Positions 1 to 9,276 of a DNA stretch of 64,000 bases are shown one piece after another. How positions within the stretch are numbered: position 1 is the first letter of the stretch; each line of letters opens with the position of its first letter. Origin of the DNA: Pseudomonadota bacterium. GTDB lineage: Bacteria > Pseudomonadota > Gammaproteobacteria > Berkiellales > Berkiellaceae. The position numbers were made by a program, and so were the translations under genes. The notes beneath the pieces are model-generated. The model was given only the letters and a program-made list of their open reading frames with translations. It was not told where the DNA came from and did no database searches. Location of the stretch: contig JAFECS010000005.1 of NCBI GenBank assembly GCA_018241965.1, positions 41,014 through 105,013 of the forward strand. The letters are read 5' to 3'.

Positions 1-512
1 ATCATCATTTACAAGAATTGATTAGTGCTCAAACATTTAGAGAAGATCTCTATTATCGCTTAAGTGAAGTGACCATTTCTATTCCCCCCTTGCGTGACAG
101 GATTGGAGATGCTCCTGTGATGGCAAGAGTATTATTGGCCAGATATGCCCGAGAATTTAAGCGTCCGGTAAAAAGAATTTCAGAAGAAGCATTGGATGCT
201 ATTAATCGCTATTCTTGGCCAGGTAATGTGCGAGAACTAGAAAACAGAATGAAGCGTGCGGTCATCATGACAGAAAATGCGCAAATCATGCCGCAAGATT
301 TAGACTTGCCCTTACAAGATGCGCCTTCTATGCCCTTTAATTTAAAACACGTACGTGATGCTGCTGAGAAAGAAGCAATCCAGCGCGCTTTAAATTATTG
401 TAATGGCAATATATCTAAAGCGGCAGATTTATTAGGGGTAACTCGCCCTACGTTATACAACTTAATGGAAAAGCTTAACTTTAATTTAAGTGAAGAAGCC
501 GAAGTGTCATAA
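1..512 (+). CDS. Sigma-54-dependent response regulator, C-terminal part (5' end outside window)
   Basis: The frame is open to the first base of the window, so only the C-terminal ~168 residues are seen. They hold the end of an AAA+ sigma-54 interaction domain (EDLYYRL, IPPLRDR, then SWPGNVRELEN) and a Fis-type helix-turn-helix (GNISKAADLLGVTRPTLYNL) near the C-terminus. Such proteins hydrolyse ATP to open sigma-54 promoters. The HTH resembles that of PrsR-type (PEP-CTERM-box) response regulators, but the receiver domain that would confirm this lies upstream. The first possible internal start, TTG at 18, is not a real start because the AAA+ domain continues before it. Confidence 0.9.
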   Translation, partial: HHLQELISAQTFREDLYYRLSEVTISIPPLRDRIGDAPVMARVLLARYAREFKRPVKRISEEALDAINRYSWPGNVRELENRMKRAVIMTENAQIMPQDLDLPLQDAPSMPFNLKHVRDAAEKEAIQRALNYCNGNISKAADLLGVTRPTLYNLMEKLNFNLSEEAEVS

Positions 513-520
513 AGTTAAAT

Positions 521-548
521 TTGTGTCGCCATAGAGTCAGTGTATAAT
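521..548 (+). promoter_or_regulatory. Candidate sigma-70 promoter upstream of the 673 gene
   Basis: TTGTGT at 521-526 and a perfect TATAAT at 543-548 are separated by 16 bases. About 110 bases of leader follow before the ATG at 673, including the palindrome GCAGATCTGC followed by a short T run near 593-610. The leader could be an untranslated region or a small transcript; I do not recognise it. Confidence 0.5.
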
Positions 549-672
549 GCACTCCCTTTTCAGGATGATCCTTCCCGCCAGTGAGGCAGAGCGCAGATCT
601 GCTACTTTTTGTTAGTAAATAAAATAAAAAAGAGCGATTTTCTCCATTTAGATGTTGTAGAGGAAATTAAAT

Positions 673-1341
673 ATGTTGGCTGGCCTAGCTTCTGAAGAAT
701 TTGATTATATGTGGAATACCTATGTTGAGGGGGAAGGAGATTTTCCACTTTTTAACCCACTGGGTAGTTTTGGAAGTCAATCTTCAGACTCTGTTCCTTC
801 ATCGGACGCTAGCGCTTTATCAGACTCTGGAGCTTTATTAGCATCGCCATGTGGTCTACAAGAGGCGGATCTTGATGCTCAATTTGCATCATTGCTTTAT
901 GCTTTAGGTAGTTCCGTGCAATCAGCCCCGCAGTTTGAAGATCAAGATCGCGATGAGGTCTTGCCAAGTACTGTGCCATGCGAGCAAATAGATGTTTTTG
1001 TTGCAGGTAAACAAGCAATGCCAGAATTTGATGAGCTTGACCTTGATCGGTTTTTTGGGGAAAATAAGCAAATTCCCGTTGAAACAGCACAAAAAACTGA
1101 AATTAGTAGCAGTATTCCTTTAGATTTTTCTTCTGATAAACAAGGGTTGGGGCAAGATGAAGATAAAGAGAAGAGTTCCGAAAAGAAAGACGGCACAACA
1201 GAGAAAAACCCCAGCTTCACTCCTGCGTTTAAAGCTGCAACTCAGGGACAAAAACCCAAAGTAACTTGGGTAGCGCTTGCTCCCAGAAAGGCTAAAGAAG
1301 ATGCCAGAGATAAAATCTCTGCACTTTCTCGCAAAAAATAA
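673..1341 (+). CDS. Acidic low-complexity protein of unknown function, 222 aa
   Basis: I do not recognise this protein. It starts at an ATG preceded by a good ribosome binding site (AGAGGAAA). The first ~130 residues are rich in Asp, Glu, Ser, Leu and Phe with no predicted enzyme motif. Residues ~150-180 are charged and Lys/Glu/Asp-rich. The last ~45 residues turn basic (VTWVALAPRKAKEDARDK and a terminal SRKK). There is no signal peptide or membrane segment. An acidic, probably disordered body with a basic tail, and no housekeeping neighbour of linked function, would suit a secreted effector or a lineage-specific protein, but this is inference only. Confidence 0.7.
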   Translation: MLAGLASEEFDYMWNTYVEGEGDFPLFNPLGSFGSQSSDSVPSSDASALSDSGALLASPCGLQEADLDAQFASLLYALGSSVQSAPQFEDQDRDEVLPSTVPCEQIDVFVAGKQAMPEFDELDLDRFFGENKQIPVETAQKTEISSSIPLDFSSDKQGLGQDEDKEKSSEKKDGTTEKNPSFTPAFKAATQGQKPKVTWVALAPRKAKEDARDKISALSRKK

Positions 1342-1410
1342 AATTACGTAAAACGTGGGGCGAATATGCCCACAAATATTGAAAATGAAGATGTCGCGTA
1401 AGCGACAAGA

Positions 1411-1547
1411 GATCTTCCCTTGTAAAGGGAAGAGGCAGCTCTTAGCTGCACAGAAGGATTTTATCCGGATAAAATCCCTCTTGCTCCCTGCTTCGCTGGT
1501 CGCTGTCTCCCTTTTACAAAGGGAGATCTTTTGGTTGCTTCGCAACC
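1411..1547. repeat. Palindromic repeat element, copy 1
   Basis: Terminal inverted repeats (GATCTTCCCTTGTAAAGGGA against TCCCTTTTACAAAGGGAGATC, one base different) enclose three palindromes: GGCAGCTCTTAGCTGC, the perfect GGATTTTATCCGGATAAAATCC, and a closing GGTTGCTTCGCAACC. A second diverged copy lies at 29251-29376 with the same modular order. A further small hairpin (GTCGC GTAA GCGAC) precedes this copy at 1393-1406. The element carries no gene and resembles a MITE or an RPE-like palindromic element. It fills the gap between two convergent genes. Confidence 0.85.
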
Positions 1548-1559
1548 CCCATAATGAAC

Positions 1560-2033
1560 TTATTCCCACATCCTAGAAGCTCTTCTCACAGGCAATTTAT
1601 AAAACTGCATGCGCGGTGGTGCATCATTACGGCTAGCGGTGTACATGGTGACTTGTCGACGATGCTTTTCTAAAGCAGCTTTTAAGCCCCAATAGATGTT
1701 GTAGCAAAGGTTTTGCTCACTGGACACCCAGTAACAAAGGTAGCTCCAACCTTTTCTGCATTCTTCAATAGCTTGCTCGCACAGTGACATAAAGGCTTTT
1801 TCATCGCCTGTATGAAGATAAGCACCGGTAGTATTTATCAAAAAATTAAGTATAGGTTTAATGCTCTCTGGTAGATGAGGATCGCGTAAATCCCCAACAG
1901 ATTGTTTAATATCGTTTATAAATTGTATTCTTGCGAGTTTTGGCAATGAATGAACGTGATGGAGTGCTTCCTGCAGCTCGCTTAATCTGGCGTTCAATGA
2001 TGAAAAAACTACGCCTTCTGATGACTTTTCCAT
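1560..2033 (-). CDS. Conserved-looking hypothetical protein, 157 aa
   Basis: I do not recognise this protein. It starts at an ATG with AGGAA five bases upstream. It is predicted to be mainly helical and soluble, with several Cys and aromatic residues in the middle (WSYLCYWVSSEQNLCYNIYW) and a basic Arg-rich C-terminus. There is no signal peptide. It converges with the gene at 673, with repeat copy 1 between the two stop codons. Confidence 0.65.
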   Translation of the reverse strand: MEKSSEGVVFSSLNARLSELQEALHHVHSLPKLARIQFINDIKQSVGDLRDPHLPESIKPILNFLINTTGAYLHTGDEKAFMSLCEQAIEECRKGWSYLCYWVSSEQNLCYNIYWGLKAALEKHRRQVTMYTASRNDAPPRMQFYKLPVRRASRMWE

Positions 2034-2208
2034 GACATTCCTTGTCTATGTGTTGTTATTGAAGGATCTAACCTTAGTAATCCATATTCAAAGATCTGAG
2101 TCAAGATGGCTGATCAATAAAAATGCTCATATTTTTAGACATTTACAATCGATCACATTACCAATGGTTAAAAGATCACAATAAAAAATTAGCCAAATAA
2201 CTATTATA

Positions 2209-2237
2209 TTGACATCTCAAAGGTAAAGGCTTAATGT
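2209..2237 (+). promoter_or_regulatory. Candidate promoter of ald
   Basis: A perfect -35 box TTGACA lies at 2209-2214, 57 bases before the ald start. The matching -10 (CTTAAT or TAATGT near 2230-2237) is weak, as expected for an activated promoter. Two direct copies of GATCACA occur a little upstream (about 2152-2180) and could bind a regulator. Confidence 0.4.
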
Positions 2238-2270
2238 GCACTTCATTTTAAAACGCTCGGAGAACTCAAG

Positions 2271-3389
2271 ATGCGCGTAGGCATGCCAAAAGAAATTAAA
2301 AATAATGAATTTAGGGTTGGTTTGGTACCCAGTAGCGTCCGAGAGCTAGTCGCCAATGGCCATGAGGTATTTGTTGAAACCAATGCAGGGCTTGGCATTG
2401 ATATCAGTGATGATGATTACCGACAATCCGGTGCGGTCATTGTTGATACAGCCGCTGAGATTTTTGCCACCGCAGATATGATAGTTAAAGTTAAAGAGCC
2501 ACAACCCGCCGAATGCCGGATGCTGCGCGAAGGGCAAGTGTTATTCACCTATTTGCACTTAGCCCCGGATCCTGAACAAGCAAAGGCACTGATTGAGTCT
2601 GGTTGTATCGCCATTGCTTATGAAACGGTAACCGATGATCAAGGTCGGCTTCCTTTACTTGCCCCCATGAGCGAAGTTGCCGGCAGAATGTCGGTACAAG
2701 CCGGTGCTCATGCTTTGGAAAAATCCCAAGGGGGAAGAGGGATCTTGCTTGGTGGCGTGCCTGGTGTTGCGCCCGCACATATTGTTGTTCTTGGCGGCGG
2801 TGTGGTGGGGACCAATGCACTGCGTATGGCCATCGGTATGGAAGCAGAAGTAACAGTCTTAGATAGATCATTAAACCGTCTTCGTGAATTAGATTTTCAA
2901 TATGGATCCTCTTTACACACCATTTATGCGACCAAAGATGCTATCGAACGTTATATCCCACGTGCTGACTTGGTGATTGGTGCTGTGTTAGTACCTGGTG
3001 CATCTGCCCCTAAATTGGTAACCCGTAAAATGTTGACGGAAATGAAGCCAGGTGCGGTATTAGTGGATGTTTCTATCGATCAAGGCGGCTGCTTTGAAAC
3101 CAGTATGCCAACAACCCATGCAGAGCCCACTTACACCGTGGATGGCGTTGTGCATTATTGCGTTGCTAACATGCCAGGTGGTGTGCCCAGAACCTCTTCT
3201 TTTGCGTTAAATAATGCAACTTTAGGCAATGTTGTTGAATTGGCCAATAAAGGCTATAAACGTGCCTTGCTTGAAGATGCTAACTTACGTAATGGGTTAA
3301 ACGTGCATAAAGGCAAAATTACCCATGCTGCAGTTGCGCAAGCATTAGGCTATAAGAATTATTCACCTTTGGAAGTTTTGAACGTTTAG
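2271..3389 (+). CDS. ald: Alanine dehydrogenase
   Basis: NAD-dependent alanine dehydrogenase interconverts L-alanine with pyruvate and ammonia, linking amino-acid use to the TCA block downstream. The 372-residue length is typical. The substrate-site Lys75 (VKVKEPQ) and His96 (YLHLAPD) are present, followed by the Rossmann segment VVLGGGVVGTNALRMA around residue 172 and the DVSIDQGG stretch that carries the conserved Asp. The ATG has a GGAGAA ribosome binding site. The gene has its own promoter region and terminator and so is probably monocistronic. In other bacteria ald is often controlled by Lrp/AldR-type regulators; none is seen here. Confidence 0.97.
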   Translation: MRVGMPKEIKNNEFRVGLVPSSVRELVANGHEVFVETNAGLGIDISDDDYRQSGAVIVDTAAEIFATADMIVKVKEPQPAECRMLREGQVLFTYLHLAPDPEQAKALIESGCIAIAYETVTDDQGRLPLLAPMSEVAGRMSVQAGAHALEKSQGGRGILLGGVPGVAPAHIVVLGGGVVGTNALRMAIGMEAEVTVLDRSLNRLRELDFQYGSSLHTIYATKDAIERYIPRADLVIGAVLVPGASAPKLVTRKMLTEMKPGAVLVDVSIDQGGCFETSMPTTHAEPTYTVDGVVHYCVANMPGGVPRTSSFALNNATLGNVVELANKGYKRALLEDANLRNGLNVHKGKITHAAVAQALGYKNYSPLEVLNV

Positions 3390-3405
3390 GTTAAATTTAC
3401 TGTAG

Positions 3406-3431
3406 GGGCCGATCCCTGTGTCGGCCCTTTT
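3406..3431 (+). terminator. Rho-independent terminator after ald
   Basis: A perfect 7-bp stem GGGCCGA/TCGGCCC with an 8-base loop is followed by TTTT, 17 bases after the ald stop and just before the convergent galE stop. Confidence 0.85.
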
Positions 3432-3442
3432 AACCCTGCGAT

Positions 3443-4450
3443 TTATTTGAGAGAAATATTCCTTCTCTCCCATTCAAGCGCTGTTTTTACAATCACAGAA
3501 ATATCATCAAATTCTGGCTTCCACTTGAGCACTTGTTTAATTTGACTATTATCTGCAATCACACAGGCTAAATCGCCTTCACGTTTGGAGGCAATGTTAA
3601 CTGGCAAAGGTTTGTTGGTAATTTCTTCTACCGCTTTAATCACTTCTTTAACACTATATCCATGTCCGTAACCACAATTTAAAGTGCAAGACTGGCCATC
3701 TTCTTGTAAATAACGTAGTGCATCTAAGTGAGCTTGTGCTAAATCACTGACATGAATGAAATCACGAATGCAGGTGCCATCGGGGGTGGGATAATCATCT
3801 CCAAATATAGAGAGTGCTGGTAAAAGCCCGCACGCTGTTTGCGCCGCCACTTTAATCAAATGCGTCGCTTTGGGGGTTTGTTGGCCAATGGAGCCATCGA
3901 TGGCGGCACCGGCCACATTGAAGTAACGTAAAATTACATATTTTAATGCAGAGCTGTTAGCAACATCTTTGAGCATTTGCTCGCTCATCAATTTAGAATG
4001 CCCATAAGGATTGTTTGGCAAGGTTTGGGATTGTTCGCTGATTTTATCCTGAGGGTGCATGCCATAAACGGCAGCAGTAGAAGAATAAATAAAATGCGAC
4101 ACTTTATGTTCAATACAAGCACGCAAGAGATTTAAGGTGCCAACGGTGTTGTTAAGATAATAATCTTGCGGCTTTTCAATAGATTCAGGGATAACGGTTT
4201 TAGCCGCTAAGTGAATAACGGTCGATATTTTTTCTTTTTGAATAATTGCAGACAGTGTTGCTTGGTCAAGAATATCGGCCACCACTAATTTCACAGCCTT
4301 GGGCAGACAATTGGCAAAGCCTGTTGACAGATTATCCATCACAACAATATTGGCTGCTGCGTTTTTTTCGCTTAAGGCTTTGACAATGTGACTGCCGATA
4401 TAACCTGCGCCGCCTGTTATTAAAATAGAATTAGCCACGCTTTGAGACAT
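3443..4450 (-). CDS. galE: UDP-glucose 4-epimerase
   Basis: An extended SDR enzyme that interconverts UDP-glucose and UDP-galactose for cell-surface polysaccharide. The NAD-binding GGAGYIGS motif is near the N-terminus. SSTAAVYG and YGHSK supply the Ser-Tyr-Lys catalytic set. The length (335 aa) is normal. I place the start at the ATG at 4450; a TTG one codon earlier is possible. The start overlaps the end of gltA by 20 bases, so galE is probably cotranscribed with gltA although the functions are unrelated. galU at 44207 makes its substrate UDP-glucose. Confidence 0.95.
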   Translation of the reverse strand: MSQSVANSILITGGAGYIGSHIVKALSEKNAAANIVVMDNLSTGFANCLPKAVKLVVADILDQATLSAIIQKEKISTVIHLAAKTVIPESIEKPQDYYLNNTVGTLNLLRACIEHKVSHFIYSSTAAVYGMHPQDKISEQSQTLPNNPYGHSKLMSEQMLKDVANSSALKYVILRYFNVAGAAIDGSIGQQTPKATHLIKVAAQTACGLLPALSIFGDDYPTPDGTCIRDFIHVSDLAQAHLDALRYLQEDGQSCTLNCGYGHGYSVKEVIKAVEEITNKPLPVNIASKREGDLACVIADNSQIKQVLKWKPEFDDISVIVKTALEWERRNISLK

Positions 4451-5723
4451 CAATAAAATCTCGCATGACAGGTCCTGTATAAAGCTGTCTTGGACGATTA
4501 ATGCTTTGATCAGGCGAGCTTATCATTTCATTCCAATGGGCAATCCAACCAACAGTACGTGCCATCGCAAAGATAACGGTAAACATATTAGTAGGTATGC
4601 CTATGGCGCGCAAAATAATGCCGGAATAGAAATCAACGTTAGGATAAAGTTTCTTTTCAATAAAATAAGGATCTTTGAGCGCTATTTCTTCAAGCTTTAA
4701 CGCTATGGCAAATAAAGGATCATCATGAAGCCCCAAGGCATCCAGCACTTCATAGCACGTTTTACGCATCACGGTGGCACGCGGATCAAAGTTTTTATAC
4801 ACGCGGTGGCCAAAACCCATTAAGCGGAAAGGATCATTTTTATCCTTCGCTTTGTCTATAAATTTTGGAATATTAGAAACCGTTTGAATTTCACTGAGCA
4901 TCGCAAGCACAGCTTCATTTGCCCCACCATGTGCAGGCCCCCACAAGGCTGCAATACCGGCGGCAATGCAGGCAAAAGGATTTGCACCAGAAGAACCTGC
5001 TAATCTGACGGTGGAGGTAGATGCATTTTGTTCATGATCAGCATGAAGTATAAAAATTCTATCCATGGCCTTAACCAGAATAGGATTAGGCACAGACTCT
5101 TCACTGGGAACTGAAAACATCATATGTAAAAAGTTTTCAGCAAAGCTCATTTTGTTTAAAGGGCTAACAAAAGGATGGCCAATGGAATATTTGTAACACA
5201 TTGCCGCGAGCGTTGGCATTTTGGCAATCAATCTTAAAGCAGCTGTTTCTCTGTGTTCTTCATTGTGAATATCCAATGAATCATGATAAAACGCAGACAG
5301 CGCACCAACCACACCACACATAATTGCCATGGGATGTGCATCACGTCTAAACCCACTATAAAATTTAATGAGTTGTTCGTGGATCATGGTGTGATTCTTT
5401 AGTTTTGAAATAAATTTGTCTTTTTGTGTTTGTGTGGGCAGCTCTCCAAAAAGAAGTAAGTAACATACTTCTAGAAAATCTGATTTTTCGGCAAGCTGTT
5501 CGATAGGATAACCGCGATGTAACAACAAGCCTTTGTTGCCATCAATAAAGGTGATTTTCGACTCACAAGAAGCCGTTGAGCGGAAACCTGGATCAAAGGT
5601 AAAAAGATCAGCTTTGCTTAATGCACCTATGTCCAGTACATCAGGACCCATGGTGCCTTTAATGATAGGTAGGTCAAGGGATTCCTTGCCGGGCAAGGTA
5701 AGTTTGGCAACCTCTTTATCCAT
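4431..5723 (-). CDS. gltA: Citrate synthase
   Basis: Condenses oxaloacetate and acetyl-CoA to citrate, the entry step of the TCA cycle encoded by the divergent operon next door. The 430-residue length fits the bacterial type II (hexameric, usually NADH-inhibited) enzyme. Signature segments are [30 protein letters not shown] (catalytic His) and NVDFYSG (catalytic Asp). The ATG has a clear AGGAG site. The 184-base gap to sdhC must carry divergent promoters, so citrate synthase and succinate dehydrogenase may be co-regulated. Confidence 0.97.
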   Translation of the reverse strand: MDKEVAKLTLPGKESLDLPIIKGTMGPDVLDIGALSKADLFTFDPGFRSTASCESKITFIDGNKGLLLHRGYPIEQLAEKSDFLEVCYLLLFGELPTQTQKDKFISKLKNHTMIHEQLIKFYSGFRRDAHPMAIMCGVVGALSAFYHDSLDIHNEEHRETAALRLIAKMPTLAAMCYKYSIGHPFVSPLNKMSFAENFLHMMFSVPSEESVPNPILVKAMDRIFILHADHEQNASTSTVRLAGSSGANPFACIAAGIAALWGPAHGGANEAVLAMLSEIQTVSNIPKFIDKAKDKNDPFRLMGFGHRVYKNFDPRATVMRKTCYEVLDALGLHDDPLFAIALKLEEIALKDPYFIEKKLYPNVDFYSGIILRAIGIPTNMFTVIFAMARTVGWIAHWNEMISSPDQSINRPRQLYTGPVMRDFIDVSKRG

Positions 5724-5859
5724 GGGAGCTCCTATTTGTACATGTCTATCTAATGGGGTTCTTATAATAGGTAGAGTATATACTTTTTGGAAGACTGGAT
5801 TAAATAAGCTAGAAATTTATCTAATAAAAAGGACCATGTAAAAATAATTTGAACGTGAC

Positions 5860-5865
5860 TATAAT
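5860..5865 (+). promoter_or_regulatory. Candidate -10 box of the sdh operon
   Basis: A perfect TATAAT lies 43 bases before the sdhC start in the gltA-sdhC divergent gap. The -35 is poor (TGTAAA with 17-base spacing), suggesting activator dependence. On the other strand an AT-rich stretch around 5760-5785 probably holds the gltA promoter. Confidence 0.4.
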
Positions 5866-5907
5866 GAGGTAACTTTGTAAAAGGATGGTAAAGGAAAGGG
5901 AGACAAG

Positions 5908-6282
5908 TTGAAAACCACAAGACCAATCAATATCAATCCTTTAACTATTAGATTACCTGTCATGGCCTTTGTATCAATCATGCATCGGATCTCTGGGGTT
6001 TTAGTTTTCTTACTAATTCCTTTGCTGCTTGGCGCCTTGGGGCGATCCCTGGCATCACCAGAAGGGTTAGCGCAAGTTAAAGAAGCAACTCAAACACCGC
6101 TTGCACAATTATTTGTTTGGTCCTTGGTGGGGGCTTTGATTTTCCATTTGTTTGCCGGTATTCGGCATTTGCTGATGGATATGCATATTGGTGATTCTTT
6201 GGTGGCAGGGCGTTGGGGAGCGAGAATAGTTATTCTTTGCGCTTTAATTGCTTTCATCGCTGCTTTTTGGTTCTGGGGGTAA
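5908..6282 (+). CDS. sdhC: Succinate dehydrogenase cytochrome b556 subunit
   Basis: Membrane anchor subunit of complex II with three hydrophobic helices. It holds the family motif MHRISG in the first helix and FHLFAGIRHLLMD, whose His ligates heme b. The length is 124 aa. The start is a TTG, chosen because AAAGGAAAGGGAG lies just upstream and the next ATG would remove the conserved N-terminus. It is the first gene of sdhCDAB; sdhD follows after one base. Confidence 0.95.
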   Translation: MKTTRPININPLTIRLPVMAFVSIMHRISGVLVFLLIPLLLGALGRSLASPEGLAQVKEATQTPLAQLFVWSLVGALIFHLFAGIRHLLMDMHIGDSLVAGRWGARIVILCALIAFIAAFWFWG

Positions 6283-6283
6283 G

Positions 6284-6613
6284 ATGGCTGCACGTTCAGG
6301 CTTGCGAGATTGGGTAATTCAACGCTTTACGGCCGTTTTTTTAGCCGCTTATACGCTCTTCTTATTTGTGTTTATTATCAAGCACCCGCACTTTGCTTAC
6401 GAAGATTGGCAGGCATTATTTTCTTATCGTGTGATGCAGCTTAGTACTTTGTTTGCTTTAATCTGTATGGCAAGTCATGCGTGGATAGGGCTTTGGACAG
6501 TGCTTACCGATTACGTTAAGTCGGTTGCTATGCGCTATCTGCTACAAGCTTTTATTATATTAGCGCTGTTTGTTTATGTTATTTGGGGCATTTTCATTTT
6601 GTGGGGTAATTAG
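6284..6613 (+). CDS. sdhD: Succinate dehydrogenase membrane anchor subunit
   Basis: The second membrane anchor of complex II, 109 aa, with three hydrophobic segments. [14 protein letters not shown] matches the family signature of heme-ligand His and quinone-site Asp-Tyr. The start is the ATG at 6284, one base after the sdhC stop. A longer reading from 6248 would run inside sdhC and is rejected. It ends two bases before sdhA, so translation is probably coupled. Confidence 0.95.
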   Translation: MAARSGLRDWVIQRFTAVFLAAYTLFLFVFIIKHPHFAYEDWQALFSYRVMQLSTLFALICMASHAWIGLWTVLTDYVKSVAMRYLLQAFIILALFVYVIWGIFILWGN

Positions 6614-6615
6614 CG

Positions 6616-8379
6616 ATGGCATTTGCTGCGCAACGTTCATTCGATGCCGTGATCATTGGCGCTGGTGGAGCAGGCATGCGTGCCTCGCTAGAATTAGCCA
6701 AAACGGGCAAGAAAGTTGCCTTGGTATCAAAAGTATTTCCAACACGTTCTCATACTGTTTCTGCGCAAGGGGGCATTACTGTTTCACTTGGCAATAAACA
6801 CGAGGACAACTGGCAGTGGCATATGTTTGATACCGTAAAAGGATCAGACTATCTTGGTGATCAAGATTGTATTGAGTACATGTGTCGCGTTGGCCCTGAA
6901 GTGGTCTATGAACTCGAACATATGGGCTTGCCTTTCTCGCGCATGGATAATGGTAAAATTTATCAACGTCCCTTTGGTGGCCAATCAAAAAACTTTGGGG
7001 GTGAGCAAGCTACTCGCACTGCCGCAGCGGCAGATAGAACGGGTCATGCCTTATTACATACGTTATATCAGAAAAATCTGGAAGCGAAGGTTACCGTCTT
7101 CAGTGAATGGTATGCGCTAGATCTAGTCAAAGCGCATAATGGCGCCATTGCTGGCGTTACCGTGATGAATATTGAAAATGGCGATGTGCTATTTATGAAT
7201 AGTAAAGCCGTCATTTTGGCCACCGGAGGCGCAGGACAAATATTCCATTCAACCACCAATGCTTTAATTAATACAGGTGATGGAATTGGTATGGTGTTGC
7301 GTGCCGGCTTTCCTGTACAGGATATGGAAATGTGGCAATTTCATCCTACTGGCATTGCAGGCGCGGGTGTTTTGGTTACAGAAGGTTGTCGTGGTGAAGG
7401 CGGCTATCTTGTGAATAAAAACGGTGAACGATTTATGGAGCGCTATGCTCCTCATGCAAAAGACTTAGCTTCAAGAGACGTTGTATCTCGTTCCATGGCC
7501 ATAGAAATTCGTGAAGGCAGAGGGTGTGGTCCAAAAGGGGATTATGTTTTATTAAAGCTTGATCATCTTGGCCCCGAAGTTATTAAATCTCGTCTTCCTG
7601 GCATTCGTGAACTTTCCATGACATTTGCCAATGCAGATCCTATTAAAGATCCTATTCCTGTTGTCCCCACCTGCCACTACATGATGGGTGGTATTCCCAC
7701 CAATGTACATGGCCAAGTTGTTACGATAGATAATCAGGGTAAAGAGTCTATCGTTGATGGTCTTTATGCGGTGGGTGAATGTGCTTGCGTTTCAGTTCAT
7801 GGATCAAATCGATTAGGCGGCAATTCCCTTTTAGATTTGGTGGTCTTTGGCCGTGCTGCGGGTTTACATGTGAATGAATATATTAACCAAGGAATTGAGC
7901 CGCAGTTGGTAAGGCAAGATGATATTGAACAAGCGCTTGCCAGAATTAATCGTTGGGACAATTCAACAGGCGGCGAAAAAATTTCTGATATTCGCCATGA
8001 GTTGAAAAAAACCATGCAAAATGATTTTAGCGTGTTTCGCACCGAGAAAGTAATGGTCGAGGGAGTTGAAAAATTAAAGGCCCTACGTGAACGCTTAAAA
8101 CGAGCGTCCTTGACCGATAAAAGTAAAGTCTATAATACAGCGCGCGTTGAGGCTTTAGAGCTAGACAATTTAATGGCAGTAGCGATTGCCTCTGCGGTAA
8201 GTGCACTTTACAGAAAAGAAAGTCGTGGTGCGCATTCCAGAGAAGATTATCCTAAACGAGATGATCAAAATTGGCTTAAACATTCGCTTTATTTTTCCGA
8301 TGACACGATGTCTACCAGAGCGGTCAATATGAAGCCATTGACCATCCCAGCGTTTGAACCGAAAGAGAGAGTTTACTAA
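6616..8379 (+). CDS. sdhA: Succinate dehydrogenase flavoprotein subunit
   Basis: The catalytic subunit oxidises succinate to fumarate on the cytoplasmic face of the membrane. The FAD-binding GAGGAGMRA motif is at the N-terminus. His46 in [11 protein letters not shown] is the covalent FAD attachment site. [18 protein letters not shown] is the conserved fumarate reductase/SdhA block near residue 395. The length of 587 aa matches E. coli SdhA (588). Confidence 0.98.
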   Translation: MAFAAQRSFDAVIIGAGGAGMRASLELAKTGKKVALVSKVFPTRSHTVSAQGGITVSLGNKHEDNWQWHMFDTVKGSDYLGDQDCIEYMCRVGPEVVYELEHMGLPFSRMDNGKIYQRPFGGQSKNFGGEQATRTAAAADRTGHALLHTLYQKNLEAKVTVFSEWYALDLVKAHNGAIAGVTVMNIENGDVLFMNSKAVILATGGAGQIFHSTTNALINTGDGIGMVLRAGFPVQDMEMWQFHPTGIAGAGVLVTEGCRGEGGYLVNKNGERFMERYAPHAKDLASRDVVSRSMAIEIREGRGCGPKGDYVLLKLDHLGPEVIKSRLPGIRELSMTFANADPIKDPIPVVPTCHYMMGGIPTNVHGQVVTIDNQGKESIVDGLYAVGECACVSVHGSNRLGGNSLLDLVVFGRAAGLHVNEYINQGIEPQLVRQDDIEQALARINRWDNSTGGEKISDIRHELKKTMQNDFSVFRTEKVMVEGVEKLKALRERLKRASLTDKSKVYNTARVEALELDNLMAVAIASAVSALYRKESRGAHSREDYPKRDDQNWLKHSLYFSDDTMSTRAVNMKPLTIPAFEPKERVY

Positions 8380-8392
8380 CTAGGAAAATGCT

Positions 8393-9094
8393 ATGAGATT
8401 TTCAATTTATCGTTTTGATCCTGAAAAAGATAAAAAACCTCGTATGCAAGAGTACGAAGTGGATCTAGAAAAAACTGGTGCTGTGATGGTGCTGGATGCG
8501 CTTTTAATTATCAAAGCAGAGCAAGATGAAACCCTCAGTTTCAGGCGCTCCTGTGGTGAAGGCGTTTGCGGCTCCGATGGCATGAACATTAATGGCAAAA
8601 ATGGCTTAGCCTGTATTACGCCTATTCGCTCCTTAAGTGGCCCGATTGTGCTTAAACCTTTTCCGGGCATGCCAGTCATTCGTGATTTGATAGTAGATAT
8701 GACGCAATTTTATGCCCAATATCAAAAAGCAGAACCTTATCTACAAAACGATGAACCGCCGCCGAGTAAAGAACGTTTACAGTCGCCACAAGAACGTGAA
8801 AAATTAGACGGGCTCTATGAGTGTATTATGTGTGGCTGCTGTTCAAGCTCTTGCCCTTCTTATTGGTGGAATCCGGATAAATTCTTAGGTCCGGCGGCAT
8901 TGTTACAAGCGTGTCGCTTTATAGAAGATAGTCGAGATACTCATACTCGCGAGCGCTTAGAACAATTGGATGATGCCTATAGCGTGTTCCGTTGCCGCAG
9001 TATTATGAACTGTGCCGATGTTTGCCCAAAAAGCTTAAATCCTACGCAAGCTATCGCCACTATCCGTACCAAAATGCTAGATGAGGATACCTGA
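8393..9094 (+). CDS. sdhB: Succinate dehydrogenase iron-sulfur subunit
   Basis: Carries electrons from FAD to quinone through three clusters, all of whose ligands are visible: [15 protein letters not shown] with a later LAC (2Fe-2S), [13 protein letters not shown] (4Fe-4S), and [13 protein letters not shown] (3Fe-4S). The length is 233 aa. It is the last gene of sdhCDAB. A hairpin terminator at 9194-9234 separates it from sucA. Confidence 0.98.
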   Translation: MRFSIYRFDPEKDKKPRMQEYEVDLEKTGAVMVLDALLIIKAEQDETLSFRRSCGEGVCGSDGMNINGKNGLACITPIRSLSGPIVLKPFPGMPVIRDLIVDMTQFYAQYQKAEPYLQNDEPPPSKERLQSPQEREKLDGLYECIMCGCCSSSCPSYWWNPDKFLGPAALLQACRFIEDSRDTHTRERLEQLDDAYSVFRCRSIMNCADVCPKSLNPTQAIATIRTKMLDEDT

Positions 9095-9164
9095 ACGCAG
9101 CCTTAAGAGCGAAACATTGACGTGCTTGCCCTGCGTAGCCATTTAGGCGGAGCAGGGAATGTTG

Positions 9165-9170
9165 TATAAT
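9165..9170 (+). promoter_or_regulatory. Candidate -10 box upstream of sucA
   Basis: A perfect TATAAT (within GTTGTATAAT) lies 24 bases before the hairpin terminator in the sdhB-sucA gap. I see no good -35. If used, transcription would have to cross the hairpin to reach sucA. Confidence 0.35.
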
Positions 9171-9193
9171 TTTGCCTAAAGTAAAGTTATGTG

Positions 9194-9234
9194 AACCGTG
9201 AAAGTTGTTTGATTTACTAAATTTACGGTTTTTT
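9194..9234 (+). terminator. Hairpin terminator or attenuator between sdhB and sucA
   Basis: AACCGTGAAA pairs with TTTACGGTT (one bulged base) across a ~17-base loop and runs into TTTTTT. It can end sdhCDAB transcripts. Because a -10 box lies upstream of it and sucA begins 43 bases downstream, it could also act as an attenuator. Confidence 0.65.
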
Positions 9235-9276
9235 AGATATATTTTTTAACGGGGTAAAATTGTGCAAGAAGGTACG

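Noticed and set aside
1120..1569. Minus-strand frame across the 673 gene and repeat copy 1
   Set aside because: It is the shadow of the acidic gene and the palindromic repeat, with no ribosome site or family resemblance.
6248..6283. Earlier start for sdhD inside sdhC
   Set aside because: The added residues are sdhC read in another frame; the ATG at 6284 directly after the sdhC stop gives the normal family length.
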